A DNA stretch of 20,419 bases from Victivallales bacterium (GTDB taxonomy: Bacteria > Verrucomicrobiota > Lentisphaeria > Oligosphaerales > Lenti-02), in NCBI GenBank assembly GCA_018648945.1, contig JABGQJ010000048.1, forward strand, positions 1 through 20,419, in the 5' to 3' direction. The notes under the pieces were generated by a model. It ran no database searches. It was not told the DNA's origin and was given only the letters and a program-made list of their open reading frames with translations. The position numbers were made by a program, and so were the translations under genes. Below, piece by piece: positions 1 through 9,886 of this stretch; positions within the stretch are counted from its first letter, which is position 1, and every line of letters starts with the position of its first letter.

Positions 1-692
1 CCCAGCTCCAGGTTGAGCCGCGCCTCCAGTTCGGCGATCTCCTTGCCCTCATCCGTGCTATAGGCGGCAGCGTGCGTCAGAATGCCCGCCTCGCGCATGT
101 CGTCAGGCTTGCCCGCGATGGAGTCCTGATTGAGCACGGCCATGATCTTGTGCCCCTGCTTGGCGGAGTCCGCCGCGCGGAACCGACTCGTCCAGGGCGT
201 GTGCTCCTCGTTGCAGAATAGGATGCGGACGGTCCGGCGCGTCTCCAGTCCTGCCAGGATGCGCGCCAGCTCCATATTGACCACGGTACCGGTGCAATTG
301 TCGTGCGCGCCGGGGGAGTCGATCCAGCTCATGGAGTCCTTGTGCGAAACCAGCTGGATGAACTCGTCCGGAAGCTCCGCGCCAATCTTGGTGGCTTCCA
401 CATTGCAGGCGGTGTAGAAGGGGTCCTCCGGCTTCGCGCCCGAGTACCAATGATGCAGCGGTTTCGTCTCGTCGCAGCGGAAGGCCTGGACCTGATAGGG
501 CGTGCGAACCACAGGCAGCCCCACTGCTTCCAGTTCCGCCGCGATCAGGTCGTCGGTCTCGTCCAGCGTGCAACGGTCGTGCCCGGGAATGGTGTAGTTC
601 ACCTTGCGGAACGGCAACGGGTCCTTGCAGAGGCGAAACACATCCCGGCGCAGGCGCTCGCGATTCACTTGGGCAATGGCATCGACGATCAT
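1..692 (-). CDS. M28 family zinc peptidase, C-terminus cut by window edge
   Basis: This is the first 230 codons of a leftward gene that runs off the window. The reading frame is open from the edge to an ATG at 692, which has a GGAG ribosome site about 9 nt upstream, read on the minus strand. The metal-site residues expected of M28 aminopeptidases are visible in order: H117-x-D119 in VSHKDS, D131 in GAHDN, the Glu pair E162-E163 in FCNEE, and D190 in LNQDS. The family binds two zinc ions and removes N-terminal residues from peptides or deacylates related substrates. I see no signal peptide at the start, so the visible part looks cytoplasmic. The substrate cannot be told. It lies 171 bp downstream of the oxidoreductase gene on the same strand, but a repeat element separates them, so cotranscription is uncertain. 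Confidence 0.82.
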   Translation of the reverse strand, partial: MIVDAIAQVNRERLRRDVFRLCKDPLPFRKVNYTIPGHDRCTLDETDDLIAAELEAVGLPVVRTPYQVQAFRCDETKPLHHWYSGAKPEDPFYTACNVEATKIGAELPDEFIQLVSHKDSMSWIDSPGAHDNCTGTVVNMELARILAGLETRRTVRILFCNEEHTPWTSRFRAADSAKQGHKIMAVLNQDSIAGKPDDMREAGILTHAAAYSTDEGKEIAELEARLNLEL

Positions 693-720
693 GATCACGG
701 TCTCCTGAGGGGGGAGTAGT

Positions 721-872
721 GTAGTGGAATGGTGGAATGGTGGAAGAAAGGGGATCGGACGAATCGGTCGGATTGGTCGGATCGGTCAGGGAGTCCGCCT
801 CTTGTCCCTTCTCCCGCATTCCATCATTCCACTATTCCATCATTCCACTATTCCATCATTCCATCATTCCAC
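721..872. repeat. Composite short-tandem-repeat element with inverted arms
   Basis: Three blocks are visible. Positions 725-746 hold about 2.75 units of the 8-mer TGGAATGG. Positions 752-787 hold four 9-bp units: GGATCGGAC, GAATCGGTC, GGATTGGTC and GGATCGGTC. Positions 818-872 hold seven units of ATTCCAYY, alternating mostly between ATTCCATC and ATTCCACT. The first and last blocks are reverse-complementary, so the transcript could fold into a long imperfect stem with the 9-mer block in the loop. The 818-872 array overlaps the last codons of the oxidoreductase gene. Short ORFs here are only readings of the repeat. Confidence 0.85.
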
Positions 873-2045
873 ATGCTGCTCGAAGTAGCGGATCAGTTCG
901 GGGTCGAGGGGCGGAATGCTGAGGGGCATGCCACCTTGGCGCAACGAGGCAGCGCCAGCGCAACCGGCGGCGACGCTGTTGCGGGCGGCGACCGGGCTGG
1001 TTTTGATGCTGCCGCCTTCGCGCACGTAGCGGACGAACTCGCCGACGATGGCCGGGTCGGCCCCCCCGTGCCCGCCGGTCACGGGGGCGATGGGGAACTC
1101 CACGTCACCTTCGGGCTTGTAGTGGTAGCGCTTGTTCCAGAGGCGGACGACGCAGTTGCCGGGGGCGTCGCCGAAGTTCTCGATGCGGCCTTCCGTGCCG
1201 ATGATCGTGTAGTTGCGCCAGCCGTCGGGAGAGTAGTGGCACTGCTGGTATGAGGCCAGTACACCATTGTCGAGGTCCATCATGATCATGCTGAGGTCTT
1301 CGACATCAAGGACCGGGTTCATGCCGGTCTGGCTGAGCGGCGGCCAGTTCTCCAAGTGCCAGCTCGCGTCGCCACGCTCGGCGGGATCATGGCGGTCCTG
1401 GATCTGATTGTAGACCGACAGGTTGCCGAAGCCGGTCACCCTCTTGCTGTAGCCGCCGCAGAGCCAGTGCAGCACGTCGATGTCGTGCGCGCCCTTCTGG
1501 AGGAGCATGCTGGTGGCCTTGCTCCGGTCGGCGTGCCAGTCCTTGAAGTAGGCGTCCCCGCCGTAGGCTACGAAATGCCGGCACCAGCCCGCCTTGACTT
1601 CGCCGATGGCCCCGGAGTCGATCAGCTCTTTCATCTTCTGCACGAAGCTCATGTGGCGCATGTTGTGCCCGAGATAGAGCTTCACGCCCTTCTCGTGGGC
1701 CTTGCGCAACACCCGGTCGCACCCATCGATGGTGATGGTCATGGGCTTCTCAAGATAGACCGCCTTGCCTGCATCCAGCGCGGCCAGGGCGTGCTCCTCG
1801 TGCCAGTAGTCGGGGGTGGTCACGAAGACGGCATCGATGTCGTCGCGGTCGAGCAGTTCTCGGTAGTCCTCGCAGGTGAAGACGTCGTCGCCCGCAAACT
1901 CGCGGAAGGACTCGAGGGCAGCGGGCACAATGTCGCACCCAGCCACCAGGCGGGAGCCCTCGCCGGGCTTGTGGGAGTGCCGGGCCAGACGACCACGACC
2001 GCCTGCACCGATGACACCAATCCGCAGATCGTCGGGAATGCTCAT
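864..2045 (-). CDS. Gfo/Idh/MocA family NAD(P)-dependent oxidoreductase
   Basis: The 393-aa product has the family layout: an N-terminal Rossmann fold with the dinucleotide loop GAGGRG (residues 13-18), then the EKP signature (99-101) whose Lys is catalytic in relatives, then an alpha/beta domain with the substrate motif GAHDIDVLHW (186-195). Relatives oxidise or reduce sugars, inositols and aldose derivatives; the exact substrate cannot be read from sequence. There is no Tat or Sec signal, unlike many homologues in Planctomycetes-type genomes, so it is probably cytoplasmic. The ATG at 2045 is supported by AGGAG about 8 nt upstream. The last codons, GTG GAA TGA, lie inside the ATTCCAYY repeat array, so the repeat appears to have supplied the stop. 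The gene is divergent from mutS. The family call is firm. Confidence 0.93.
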   Translation of the reverse strand: MSIPDDLRIGVIGAGGRGRLARHSHKPGEGSRLVAGCDIVPAALESFREFAGDDVFTCEDYRELLDRDDIDAVFVTTPDYWHEEHALAALDAGKAVYLEKPMTITIDGCDRVLRKAHEKGVKLYLGHNMRHMSFVQKMKELIDSGAIGEVKAGWCRHFVAYGGDAYFKDWHADRSKATSMLLQKGAHDIDVLHWLCGGYSKRVTGFGNLSVYNQIQDRHDPAERGDASWHLENWPPLSQTGMNPVLDVEDLSMIMMDLDNGVLASYQQCHYSPDGWRNYTIIGTEGRIENFGDAPGNCVVRLWNKRYHYKPEGDVEFPIAPVTGGHGGADPAIVGEFVRYVREGGSIKTSPVAARNSVAAGCAGAASLRQGGMPLSIPPLDPELIRYFEQHVE

Positions 2046-2119
2046 TGCTGAATGCTCCTATGCATTGTGGTAGACGACGCTCCATAACATGCAGGCCAAG
2101 ACCTCCGGCGCAACCGCTC

Positions 2120-2160
2120 GGATTGGGCGAATCGGGCGACTTCCGGGAAGGGAATGGAAG
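2120..2160. repeat. Second, shorter copy of the 9-bp repeat motif
   Basis: Two 9-bp units, GGATTGGGC (2120-2128) and GAATCGGGC (2129-2137), are followed by GGGAATGGAAG (2150-2160). They resemble the 9-mer and 8-mer blocks at 725-787. The oxidoreductase gene is therefore flanked on both sides by related repeat material. Confidence 0.55.
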
Positions 2161-2171
2161 GCACTCGCCCT

Positions 2172-2228
2172 TGATTTCGCGGGGGTCGGGGGTTCATTAC
2201 CCGACTACGCCTGCAGTCCCCGTCAATC
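2172..2228 (+). promoter_or_regulatory. Nested inverted repeats in the mutS leader
   Basis: GTCGGG (2185-2190) pairs with CCCGAC (2200-2205). CGGGG (2180-2184) pairs with CCCCG (2218-2222), and GATT (2172-2175) pairs with AATC (2225-2228). Together they could form a bulged stem ending 4 nt before the preferred mutS start. No convincing -35/-10 pair was found in the divergent gap. The structure is seen in the sequence; a regulatory role is inference. Confidence 0.3.
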
Positions 2229-2232
2229 CTGG

Positions 2233-4755
<2,523 letters not shown>

Positions 4756-4757
4756 GG

Positions 4758-6542
4758 CTAGGACCGAAGAGGCGTCAGGAGCGGGGAGGCGGCACGAACA
4801 CTGGCCAGGAGAACACCGATGGGGTCGCTGGATTCGGCGGCGCTCTGCAAGTGCAGGTAGCTGAGCCCATCCTGGCTGGCATGGTGGTAGGGAAGCTCCT
4901 GCCACTCGTTCTCGTCGAGCCGCCAGGCGGCGGTTTCGGCCTGGCAATCCCAGCGGAGGGACAGGGCCTGCCAGATGTCCAAGGCGAAAGCAGAGGAGCC
5001 AGCCACCCGACCCACACCATCGACCAACACCACGATTTGAGCGAGTTGGTCGACGACCGGATCGACTGGGTTGAACCAGTGGTCGGTCACGCACAGCCGG
5101 ACGCCCTGCCCTCCTCTGGGCACGCGCAATTCCAGAGACACTTCGCCTGCCTGGCTGGCGGGGAAGTTCCAGACGGCTCCCTGCGGTTCGAGGACTAGGC
5201 GCGGGTCCGGGTAGCGGGCAACATGCAGCACCTCGCGCGGCGTCCCGGCGGGATCCGGCACCAGACGGGCGCCGGCGCAGCGGTTGAACGAGCAGTGGCC
5301 AGCGATGCCTCGGAAGTTCCCCGCCATGCTCTTCAGGTACTGGTGCACGGACCAGTCGCTGAGCCCGAGGTGGAAATCATCGCTCCGCTCGGCCTCAAGC
5401 AACCAACTGGGGTCGAAGATCACTAGCCGCCGACAGAACGCATGCTGGCCAACCGAAACCAGCACCTTGCCGCCCGGTAGCTCCACGGCTTGGCTTTGAT
5501 GGATGCTCTTGTCCAGGCTACCCGCATTCCCGCCGCTGCTGCGGAAGTCACCGTCGTTGCGCCGTCCATTCAGCAGCAGTTCACGGAACCCGCGCCAGCT
5601 CTTGCCGTCGTCGTCGGAGATGGCCGCATGGAACGCATCGCGATTCGTGAAGACGTCCTCGCTGCCGCCTTGCCGTTCGTTGGCGTTCAGCTCCAACTGC
5701 GCCTCGTGGTCGAACTCCGGCAGAGCGGCGGTGTTGCACCACAACGCCAGGATACGCCCGTCCGCGAGCGCCTGCAAGGTAGGCATGGTGAGGGTGGCGA
5801 AGAAACGCGAGGGCTCTGGGGCAGACCAGGATGCGCCCCCATCTTCACTGTACGCCTGATAGTGGCAGTCCTGCGAGGTCCGCATCAACATGTAGAGCCG
5901 ACCGTCCGACAGCTCGACGACAGTGGGCTCGACGGCTCCGTTCTGCCAGCGGACCCCCTGATGGGGCCAGCCGATCGTGTGAGGAGGCGCAGGCGGCAAC
6001 ACCACCTGTTCCCAGGAATGCCCATCGTCGTCGGAATACAGCACCACCGGCTGATAACAGCCGCTGGGGCTGTCGCCAGGCGAGAAGGCGGTGGCGGTGA
6101 TCCAGCGCGGGCGGTGTTTGAGCGCCAGGGGCTGTCGGGGCATGCCCAGCAGAACACCGGTGATCCGAGTGGCTTCGCACGGGCCATCGAGCGCACTGGC
6201 CCGCAGCACATACGTCCCCCGTTCGCCAAGATCGGGCGTTCGCCAGGCGAAATGCGCGTGCCCGCCATGGGTCATGACAGTCAGCCACTGGCCGCTCCAG
6301 GGGCTGCGCACCGCAGCCCCCATCGCGCCCTCGGGCACTGGACACTCCGCCCAGGAGAGGCCGCAGTCCCGGCTCCGCGCATACACCCGGCACTCGTCGC
6401 GACTGCCATAGGAACGCAGCTCACCGTCCGGAAGCTGGACTAGATCCCGGAATGCGTTGGCCGGCGGCACGCCAACCACGAGCGGTGCGTGAACCGCCGC
6501 CAAGCGGGCCGCCAGGTATGCGTCCATCGCTTCGCGAGCCAT
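4758..6542 (-). CDS. BNR/Asp-box sialidase-like protein with extra C-terminal domain
   Basis: The 594-aa product carries four Asp boxes of the SxDxGxxW type: S57-W64, S170-W177, S232-W239 and S309-W316. These mark a six-bladed propeller of the sialidase (BNR) superfamily. FRDL at 31-34 sits where sialidases carry the Arg of their F/YRIP motif, and E205 in AVEPTVVEL is a candidate active-site Glu. The rest, from about residue 390, looks like a beta-rich accessory domain I cannot name. There is no signal peptide or membrane segment, which is odd for a glycan-degrading enzyme; the protein may act on imported sugars or may not be a true sialidase. The ATG at 6542 has GAGGTG 5-6 nt upstream. The gene begins 29 bp after the histidine kinase stop on the same strand, so the two are probably one operon. 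Confidence 0.85.
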   Translation of the reverse strand: MAREAMDAYLAARLAAVHAPLVVGVPPANAFRDLVQLPDGELRSYGSRDECRVYARSRDCGLSWAECPVPEGAMGAAVRSPWSGQWLTVMTHGGHAHFAWRTPDLGERGTYVLRASALDGPCEATRITGVLLGMPRQPLALKHRPRWITATAFSPGDSPSGCYQPVVLYSDDDGHSWEQVVLPPAPPHTIGWPHQGVRWQNGAVEPTVVELSDGRLYMLMRTSQDCHYQAYSEDGGASWSAPEPSRFFATLTMPTLQALADGRILALWCNTAALPEFDHEAQLELNANERQGGSEDVFTNRDAFHAAISDDDGKSWRGFRELLLNGRRNDGDFRSSGGNAGSLDKSIHQSQAVELPGGKVLVSVGQHAFCRRLVIFDPSWLLEAERSDDFHLGLSDWSVHQYLKSMAGNFRGIAGHCSFNRCAGARLVPDPAGTPREVLHVARYPDPRLVLEPQGAVWNFPASQAGEVSLELRVPRGGQGVRLCVTDHWFNPVDPVVDQLAQIVVLVDGVGRVAGSSAFALDIWQALSLRWDCQAETAAWRLDENEWQELPYHHASQDGLSYLHLQSAAESSDPIGVLLASVRAASPLLTPLRS

Positions 6543-6571
6543 CTGTCACCTCGTCTCTTGCGTACCAGCCC

Positions 6572-8146
6572 CTAGGCAAAGTCACCCGTCGGCACGGAGA
6601 AGGCAAACACCGCACCTTCTCCCGGCGCGGACGATTCCACGACGATCTTGCCGCCCCACTGCTCGACCAGTTTGCGGCAGGTGGCCAGGCCAATCCCGGT
6701 CCCTTCGTACTCGCTTTGCGTATGCAGTCGCTGGAACAGCATGAATGCGCGGTCGACCAACTCTGGCTTGATCCCGATGCCGTTGTCCCGGACCCGGAAT
6801 ACCACCTCCTCCTTGCTGGCCGTGGCAGACACCCAAATCTCCGGGGTTCCCTCGCAGAACTTCAGGGCATTGGCGACCAAGTTCTGGAAAACCTGCTGCA
6901 ACCGGGCGGGCGGCGCCTTCACCCGGGGGAGGTCCGCCACATGGATCTTGGCACTCCGCTCCTTGATGAGGAGGCTGAGATCCGCCGTTACCTGAGCCAA
7001 AATGGCGGCGCTGTCCACCGGCTCAACCGGGCCCGCTTCGGGGTTCAGGCGGGAATAGGCCAGAATCTGGTTGATCATCTCCTTCATCCGCTCCGCCCCC
7101 TCGACAGCGTTGTGCAGGTACTGCAGAGCATCCTCCTCAAACTGGTCCCCCCAACGACGTTCCATCAACTGAAGATAGCCGGCAATGCCCCGCAGAGGCT
7201 CCTTCAGGTCGTGGGAAGCCACGTAGGCGAACTGAGCCAGATCCGCGTTGGACGCCTCCAGTTCGCTCAGGGTCTCCCGCAGGCGACGTTCGTCCTGCCT
7301 GCGCTGGGTGATGTCGGTCATGATCGCCACTGCGCCGACGGATTCGTCCCCCATATCGATGGCGTCGGCTCGGAACAGGACGGGCGTCGGCTCGCCGCCC
7401 TGGCCCTGCACCTCGATCTCGCCGCGCCAGCCTTCGCCTTCCGAAACTGCCTTGGTGACCATCTCCCGGAGCTCTCCGTCAGGCAGCAGTTCCCGCAAAT
7501 GCAGGGTCTCGGAGCCACCCGTCGCCAGCAACTGCTCGCAGGCGGGGTTGTGGTAGACAGGCTCCCCTGCCGCATCGAAGATCGTCACCGCATCGCTCGT
7601 GCTGGCCACGGCCTTGCTCAGGCGCGTGACATCCCGCTCGATCTCGATGCGGCGGCTGATGTCCCGGATCATGAAGCAGATCTGCGCCTCGTCCGTGAGA
7701 CTGATGCTGTGAGCCGCGATCTCGGCAGCGAAGTCGCTGCCATCCTGGCGCAGGCACCAGGCTTCGACCACGGTGAACGCGCCGCCCAGAATGCTGTCTC
7801 GGAGCCCTTCCAGAAGCGACTCGTCGGCCCCGTCGATGAAGTGCGTCACATGGATGCCCGACAACTCGCTCCGACTGTACCCGAGGAGTTGCACCGCACG
7901 GTCGTTGACATCGACGATGCGCCCGTCGGACGCCGTCACCAGGATCGCGTCGTAGAGACTGCCCAGGAGTTGCCGGTAGGCACGGTTGCGCCTGCCCATC
8001 TGGCGCAGAGCGCGGGAGTCACCCTTGTTCTCTCTGACCTGGTCCTTACCACCCTCGTCCTTATCCAGAGGGGCGCGGACATCACCGGGAATGGTGATGT
8101 GGACGGTCTCGGTACGACGCGGAACGCGGGCGGGGCTGATGGCCAT
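6572..8146 (-). CDS. Soluble PAS-PAS sensor histidine kinase
   Basis: From the ATG at 8146 the product has 524 aa. Two PAS domains (about 60-165 and 176-282) are followed by a short coiled linker and a HisKA domain with SHDLKEPL, phospho-acceptor H312. The ATPase domain has the N box QNLVANALKF (421-430), DNGIGI (454-459) and GTGIGLA (482-488). All residues for autophosphorylation are present. No transmembrane segment is seen, so it is cytosolic. The SHDLKEPLRG type of H box is common in phytochrome-like and PAS kinases. Neither PAS domain shows an obvious haem or flavin site that I can claim. The ribosome site is weak (AAGG, about 11 nt away); the frame is open to an ATG at 8332 and in-frame ATGs exist, so the start is uncertain. 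The divergent response regulator is the likely partner. Confidence 0.92.
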   Translation of the reverse strand: MAISPARVPRRTETVHITIPGDVRAPLDKDEGGKDQVRENKGDSRALRQMGRRNRAYRQLLGSLYDAILVTASDGRIVDVNDRAVQLLGYSRSELSGIHVTHFIDGADESLLEGLRDSILGGAFTVVEAWCLRQDGSDFAAEIAAHSISLTDEAQICFMIRDISRRIEIERDVTRLSKAVASTSDAVTIFDAAGEPVYHNPACEQLLATGGSETLHLRELLPDGELREMVTKAVSEGEGWRGEIEVQGQGGEPTPVLFRADAIDMGDESVGAVAIMTDITQRRQDERRLRETLSELEASNADLAQFAYVASHDLKEPLRGIAGYLQLMERRWGDQFEEDALQYLHNAVEGAERMKEMINQILAYSRLNPEAGPVEPVDSAAILAQVTADLSLLIKERSAKIHVADLPRVKAPPARLQQVFQNLVANALKFCEGTPEIWVSATASKEEVVFRVRDNGIGIKPELVDRAFMLFQRLHTQSEYEGTGIGLATCRKLVEQWGGKIVVESSAPGEGAVFAFSVPTGDFA

Positions 8147-8306
8147 TGTCTGGTCGCCTTGGGCTACGGACCGAACGTGCAGAAAACACTCGCCTTGCTT
8201 CCTAAGAAAGCACATCCCGCCGGGAACGCAACTGCATCCCACACCTGTCCGTATGGCTGGGGACGGCGCCACACTGCACTTTGGTAGCTGGAATTCGCGT
8301 GACTTC

Positions 8307-8316
8307 ACTGTACAGT
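8307..8316. promoter_or_regulatory. Perfect palindrome ACTGTACAGT between kinase and regulator genes
   Basis: A 10-bp perfect palindrome lies in the 286-bp divergent gap (8147-8432) between the histidine kinase and the response regulator. It could be an operator half-site or overlap a promoter; TACAGT (8311-8316) is a 4/6 match to a -10 box. Nothing else clear was found in this gap. Function is inference. Confidence 0.3.
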
Positions 8317-8432
8317 ACGTTCGTCGTGGCATGGATGTTGGGGTTGCCCGCTACTTGGGCAGCGTGCCTTTCGCCCTCCCGTTGAGCCCCACGGGCGACG
8401 TTGTGGAAATTGCCTTGGAGGATTGTCGAGAA

Positions 8433-9047
8433 GTGCCCTACTCGCAACTGCCAGTCGTGTTTGTTGTGGATGACGACATCGACTTGTGTCGGACGGTTCA
8501 GCGACTGCTGGTTGCGGCTGGCTACGAGGTCTGCATCTACCACTCTGCCGACGAGTTCCTGGCGGCTGGGGAACGGCACCGGTCCGGCTGCGTGGTGCTC
8601 GACATTCGCATGCCTGGCATCAGTGGCCCCGAACTGCACCGGCAATTGGTGGCTGGGGGCTCCGAAATGGCGGTGGTCATCGCTTCGGGCCACGCGGACG
8701 TGTCCACCTCTGTGCAAGCCATGAAGCTGGGCGCGGTGGATGTGCTTGAGAAGCCGTTCAGCCGCGACGAGCTTCTCGGGGCAATCAACAACGCGGTGAG
8801 CAAGCTGCACGCGATGCAGCGGCAACGCGAGGAACGCGAGGCGCTGGAGTATCTGCACGACACCTTGTCCAGCCGGGAGAAGGAAGTGTTCGCCTTCATT
8901 GTCAACGGCCATACAAGCCGCCAAGTCGGGGGCGAGCTGGGTGCCAGCGAGAAGACGATCAAGTTGCACCGGCGACGCATCATGACGAAGATGGGCGTAG
9001 GCACACTGACCGATCTGGTGCGTGTGGCCGAGCGTCTGGGACTGTAG
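8433..9047 (+). CDS. FixJ/NarL-type response regulator with LuxR HTH
   Basis: The N-terminal receiver domain has the acidic pocket DDD (13-15), phospho-acceptor D57 in VVLDIRMPG, S85 in IASGHAD and K107 in LEKPF. The C-terminal LuxR-type helix-turn-helix runs from about 146 to 200 (LSSREKEV ... KTIKLHRRRI). This is a FixJ-like layout; from the GTG at 8433 the length is 204 aa, the same as classical FixJ. GGAGG at 8417-8421 lies 11 nt before this GTG. An in-frame ATG at 8331 would add 34 residues that do not look like receiver sequence and has no ribosome site, so I prefer GTG. It is divergent from the PAS kinase, its probable phospho-donor, and converges on the Nudix gene with 9 bp between stops. 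Targets are unknown; the kinase-sialidase operon is one candidate. Confidence 0.92.
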   Translation: MPYSQLPVVFVVDDDIDLCRTVQRLLVAAGYEVCIYHSADEFLAAGERHRSGCVVLDIRMPGISGPELHRQLVAGGSEMAVVIASGHADVSTSVQAMKLGAVDVLEKPFSRDELLGAINNAVSKLHAMQRQREEREALEYLHDTLSSREKEVFAFIVNGHTSRQVGGELGASEKTIKLHRRRIMTKMGVGTLTDLVRVAERLGL

Positions 9048-9056
9048 CCCCGCGCC

Positions 9057-9881
9057 CTACTCGGCAACCCCGAAATCACCGGCAACGAACGCATCGATGA
9101 TGCGGCGGGAGATGCTCCCCGGCCCGGGGATCTCCGGCAGTTCGTCCCGCGCAAACCAGTCGGCGGAGACGATCTCCGTGCCGTCCGGGTGCAGCTCCCC
9201 CCCCGCGTGGTCGGCCGTGAAACCAAGCATGATCGTGCTCGGGAACGGCCAGCTCTGACTGCCAAAGTAACGGATGCGACCCACGCTGATCCCCACTTCC
9301 TCGCGGACCTCCCGCGCCACGGTCTGCTCCAGCGTCTCGCCCACCTCCACGAAGCCCGCAATCAGGCTGTGCATGTTGCCCCGGAACCGCTGGTTGTGGG
9401 CCAGCAGCAGGCGATCGCCCCGGCAGATGCCGACGATGATCGCCGCATCGATGCGCGGGAAGATCAGCAGCCCACAACTCGGACACGCCAGCGCCCGCTC
9501 GTCGCGTTTCGGCTCGGTCGCCGTGCCGCAGGCCCCGCAGAAGCGATGCGTGCGTTGCCAGTGCAGGAGCTGGAAGCCGCCACCGGCCAGATTCCGCAGG
9601 GCTTCGTCCATGGTGCCATGCAGGCTGCGCAAGGCGAGGAATTCGAGACCGTCCGGGGCCGACGCATCAGCGGGGGCCTCGACGACCACGCATGGGCGGC
9701 CCCCAAAACAGCCCAGCGGAACCGATAGGCACTTGGCGAAGTCACCAGCCACCAGCAACCGGTCCGGCTGTTCGGGATCCACGAGCAGGTTCTGCCCATC
9801 CCGGAACACGAAGCGGACCAGGGACTCGTCGGTCGCTTCGGGGGGCCTGTGGGAATGCACGAAATCCGCTGGGCTCGGCAT
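9057..9881 (-). CDS. nudC: NADH pyrophosphatase / NAD-capped RNA hydrolase, NudC type
   Basis: The enzyme cleaves the pyrophosphate of NADH and, in characterised relatives, removes NAD caps from RNA. From the ATG at 9881 it has 274 aa, close to the family norm. A four-Cys zinc ribbon (C115, C118, C133, C136) precedes the Nudix box G176-x5-E182-x7-REVREEVGI ending at 198. SQSWPFP (208-214) is the NudC signature SQPWPFP with one change. The divergent N-terminal domain (1-105) is also typical. The start follows the stop of the upstream gene by 5 bp and has only a weak ribosome site, so it is probably translated by coupling. Longer in-frame upstream starts would overlap the upstream gene and are rejected. 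Confidence 0.93.
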   Translation of the reverse strand: MPSPADFVHSHRPPEATDESLVRFVFRDGQNLLVDPEQPDRLLVAGDFAKCLSVPLGCFGGRPCVVVEAPADASAPDGLEFLALRSLHGTMDEALRNLAGGGFQLLHWQRTHRFCGACGTATEPKRDERALACPSCGLLIFPRIDAAIIVGICRGDRLLLAHNQRFRGNMHSLIAGFVEVGETLEQTVAREVREEVGISVGRIRYFGSQSWPFPSTIMLGFTADHAGGELHPDGTEIVSADWFARDELPEIPGPGSISRRIIDAFVAGDFGVAE

Positions 9882-9886
9882 CTGGG

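Noticed and set aside
818..872. CRISPR-like array
   Set aside because: Units are 8 bp and directly tandem, with no spacers and no cas genes.
729..1253. Plus-strand open frames through the tandem repeats
   Set aside because: Their sequence is a translation of the repeat units followed by antisense of the oxidoreductase gene.
2089..2232. 48-codon N-terminal extension of MutS
   Set aside because: It crosses repeat DNA and inverted repeats, does not look like MutS, and the F-Y-E motif matches E. coli numbering only when the start is 2233.
6452..8287. Long plus-strand open frame opposite the histidine kinase
   Set aside because: It is antisense to a gene with complete kinase motifs, has no recognisable domain, and long mirror frames are expected in GC-rich coding DNA.
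8331..8432. ATG start for the response regulator 34 codons upstream
   Set aside because: It has no ribosome site and adds sequence unlike a receiver domain; GTG 8433 has GGAGG upstream and gives the usual FixJ length. Still possible.
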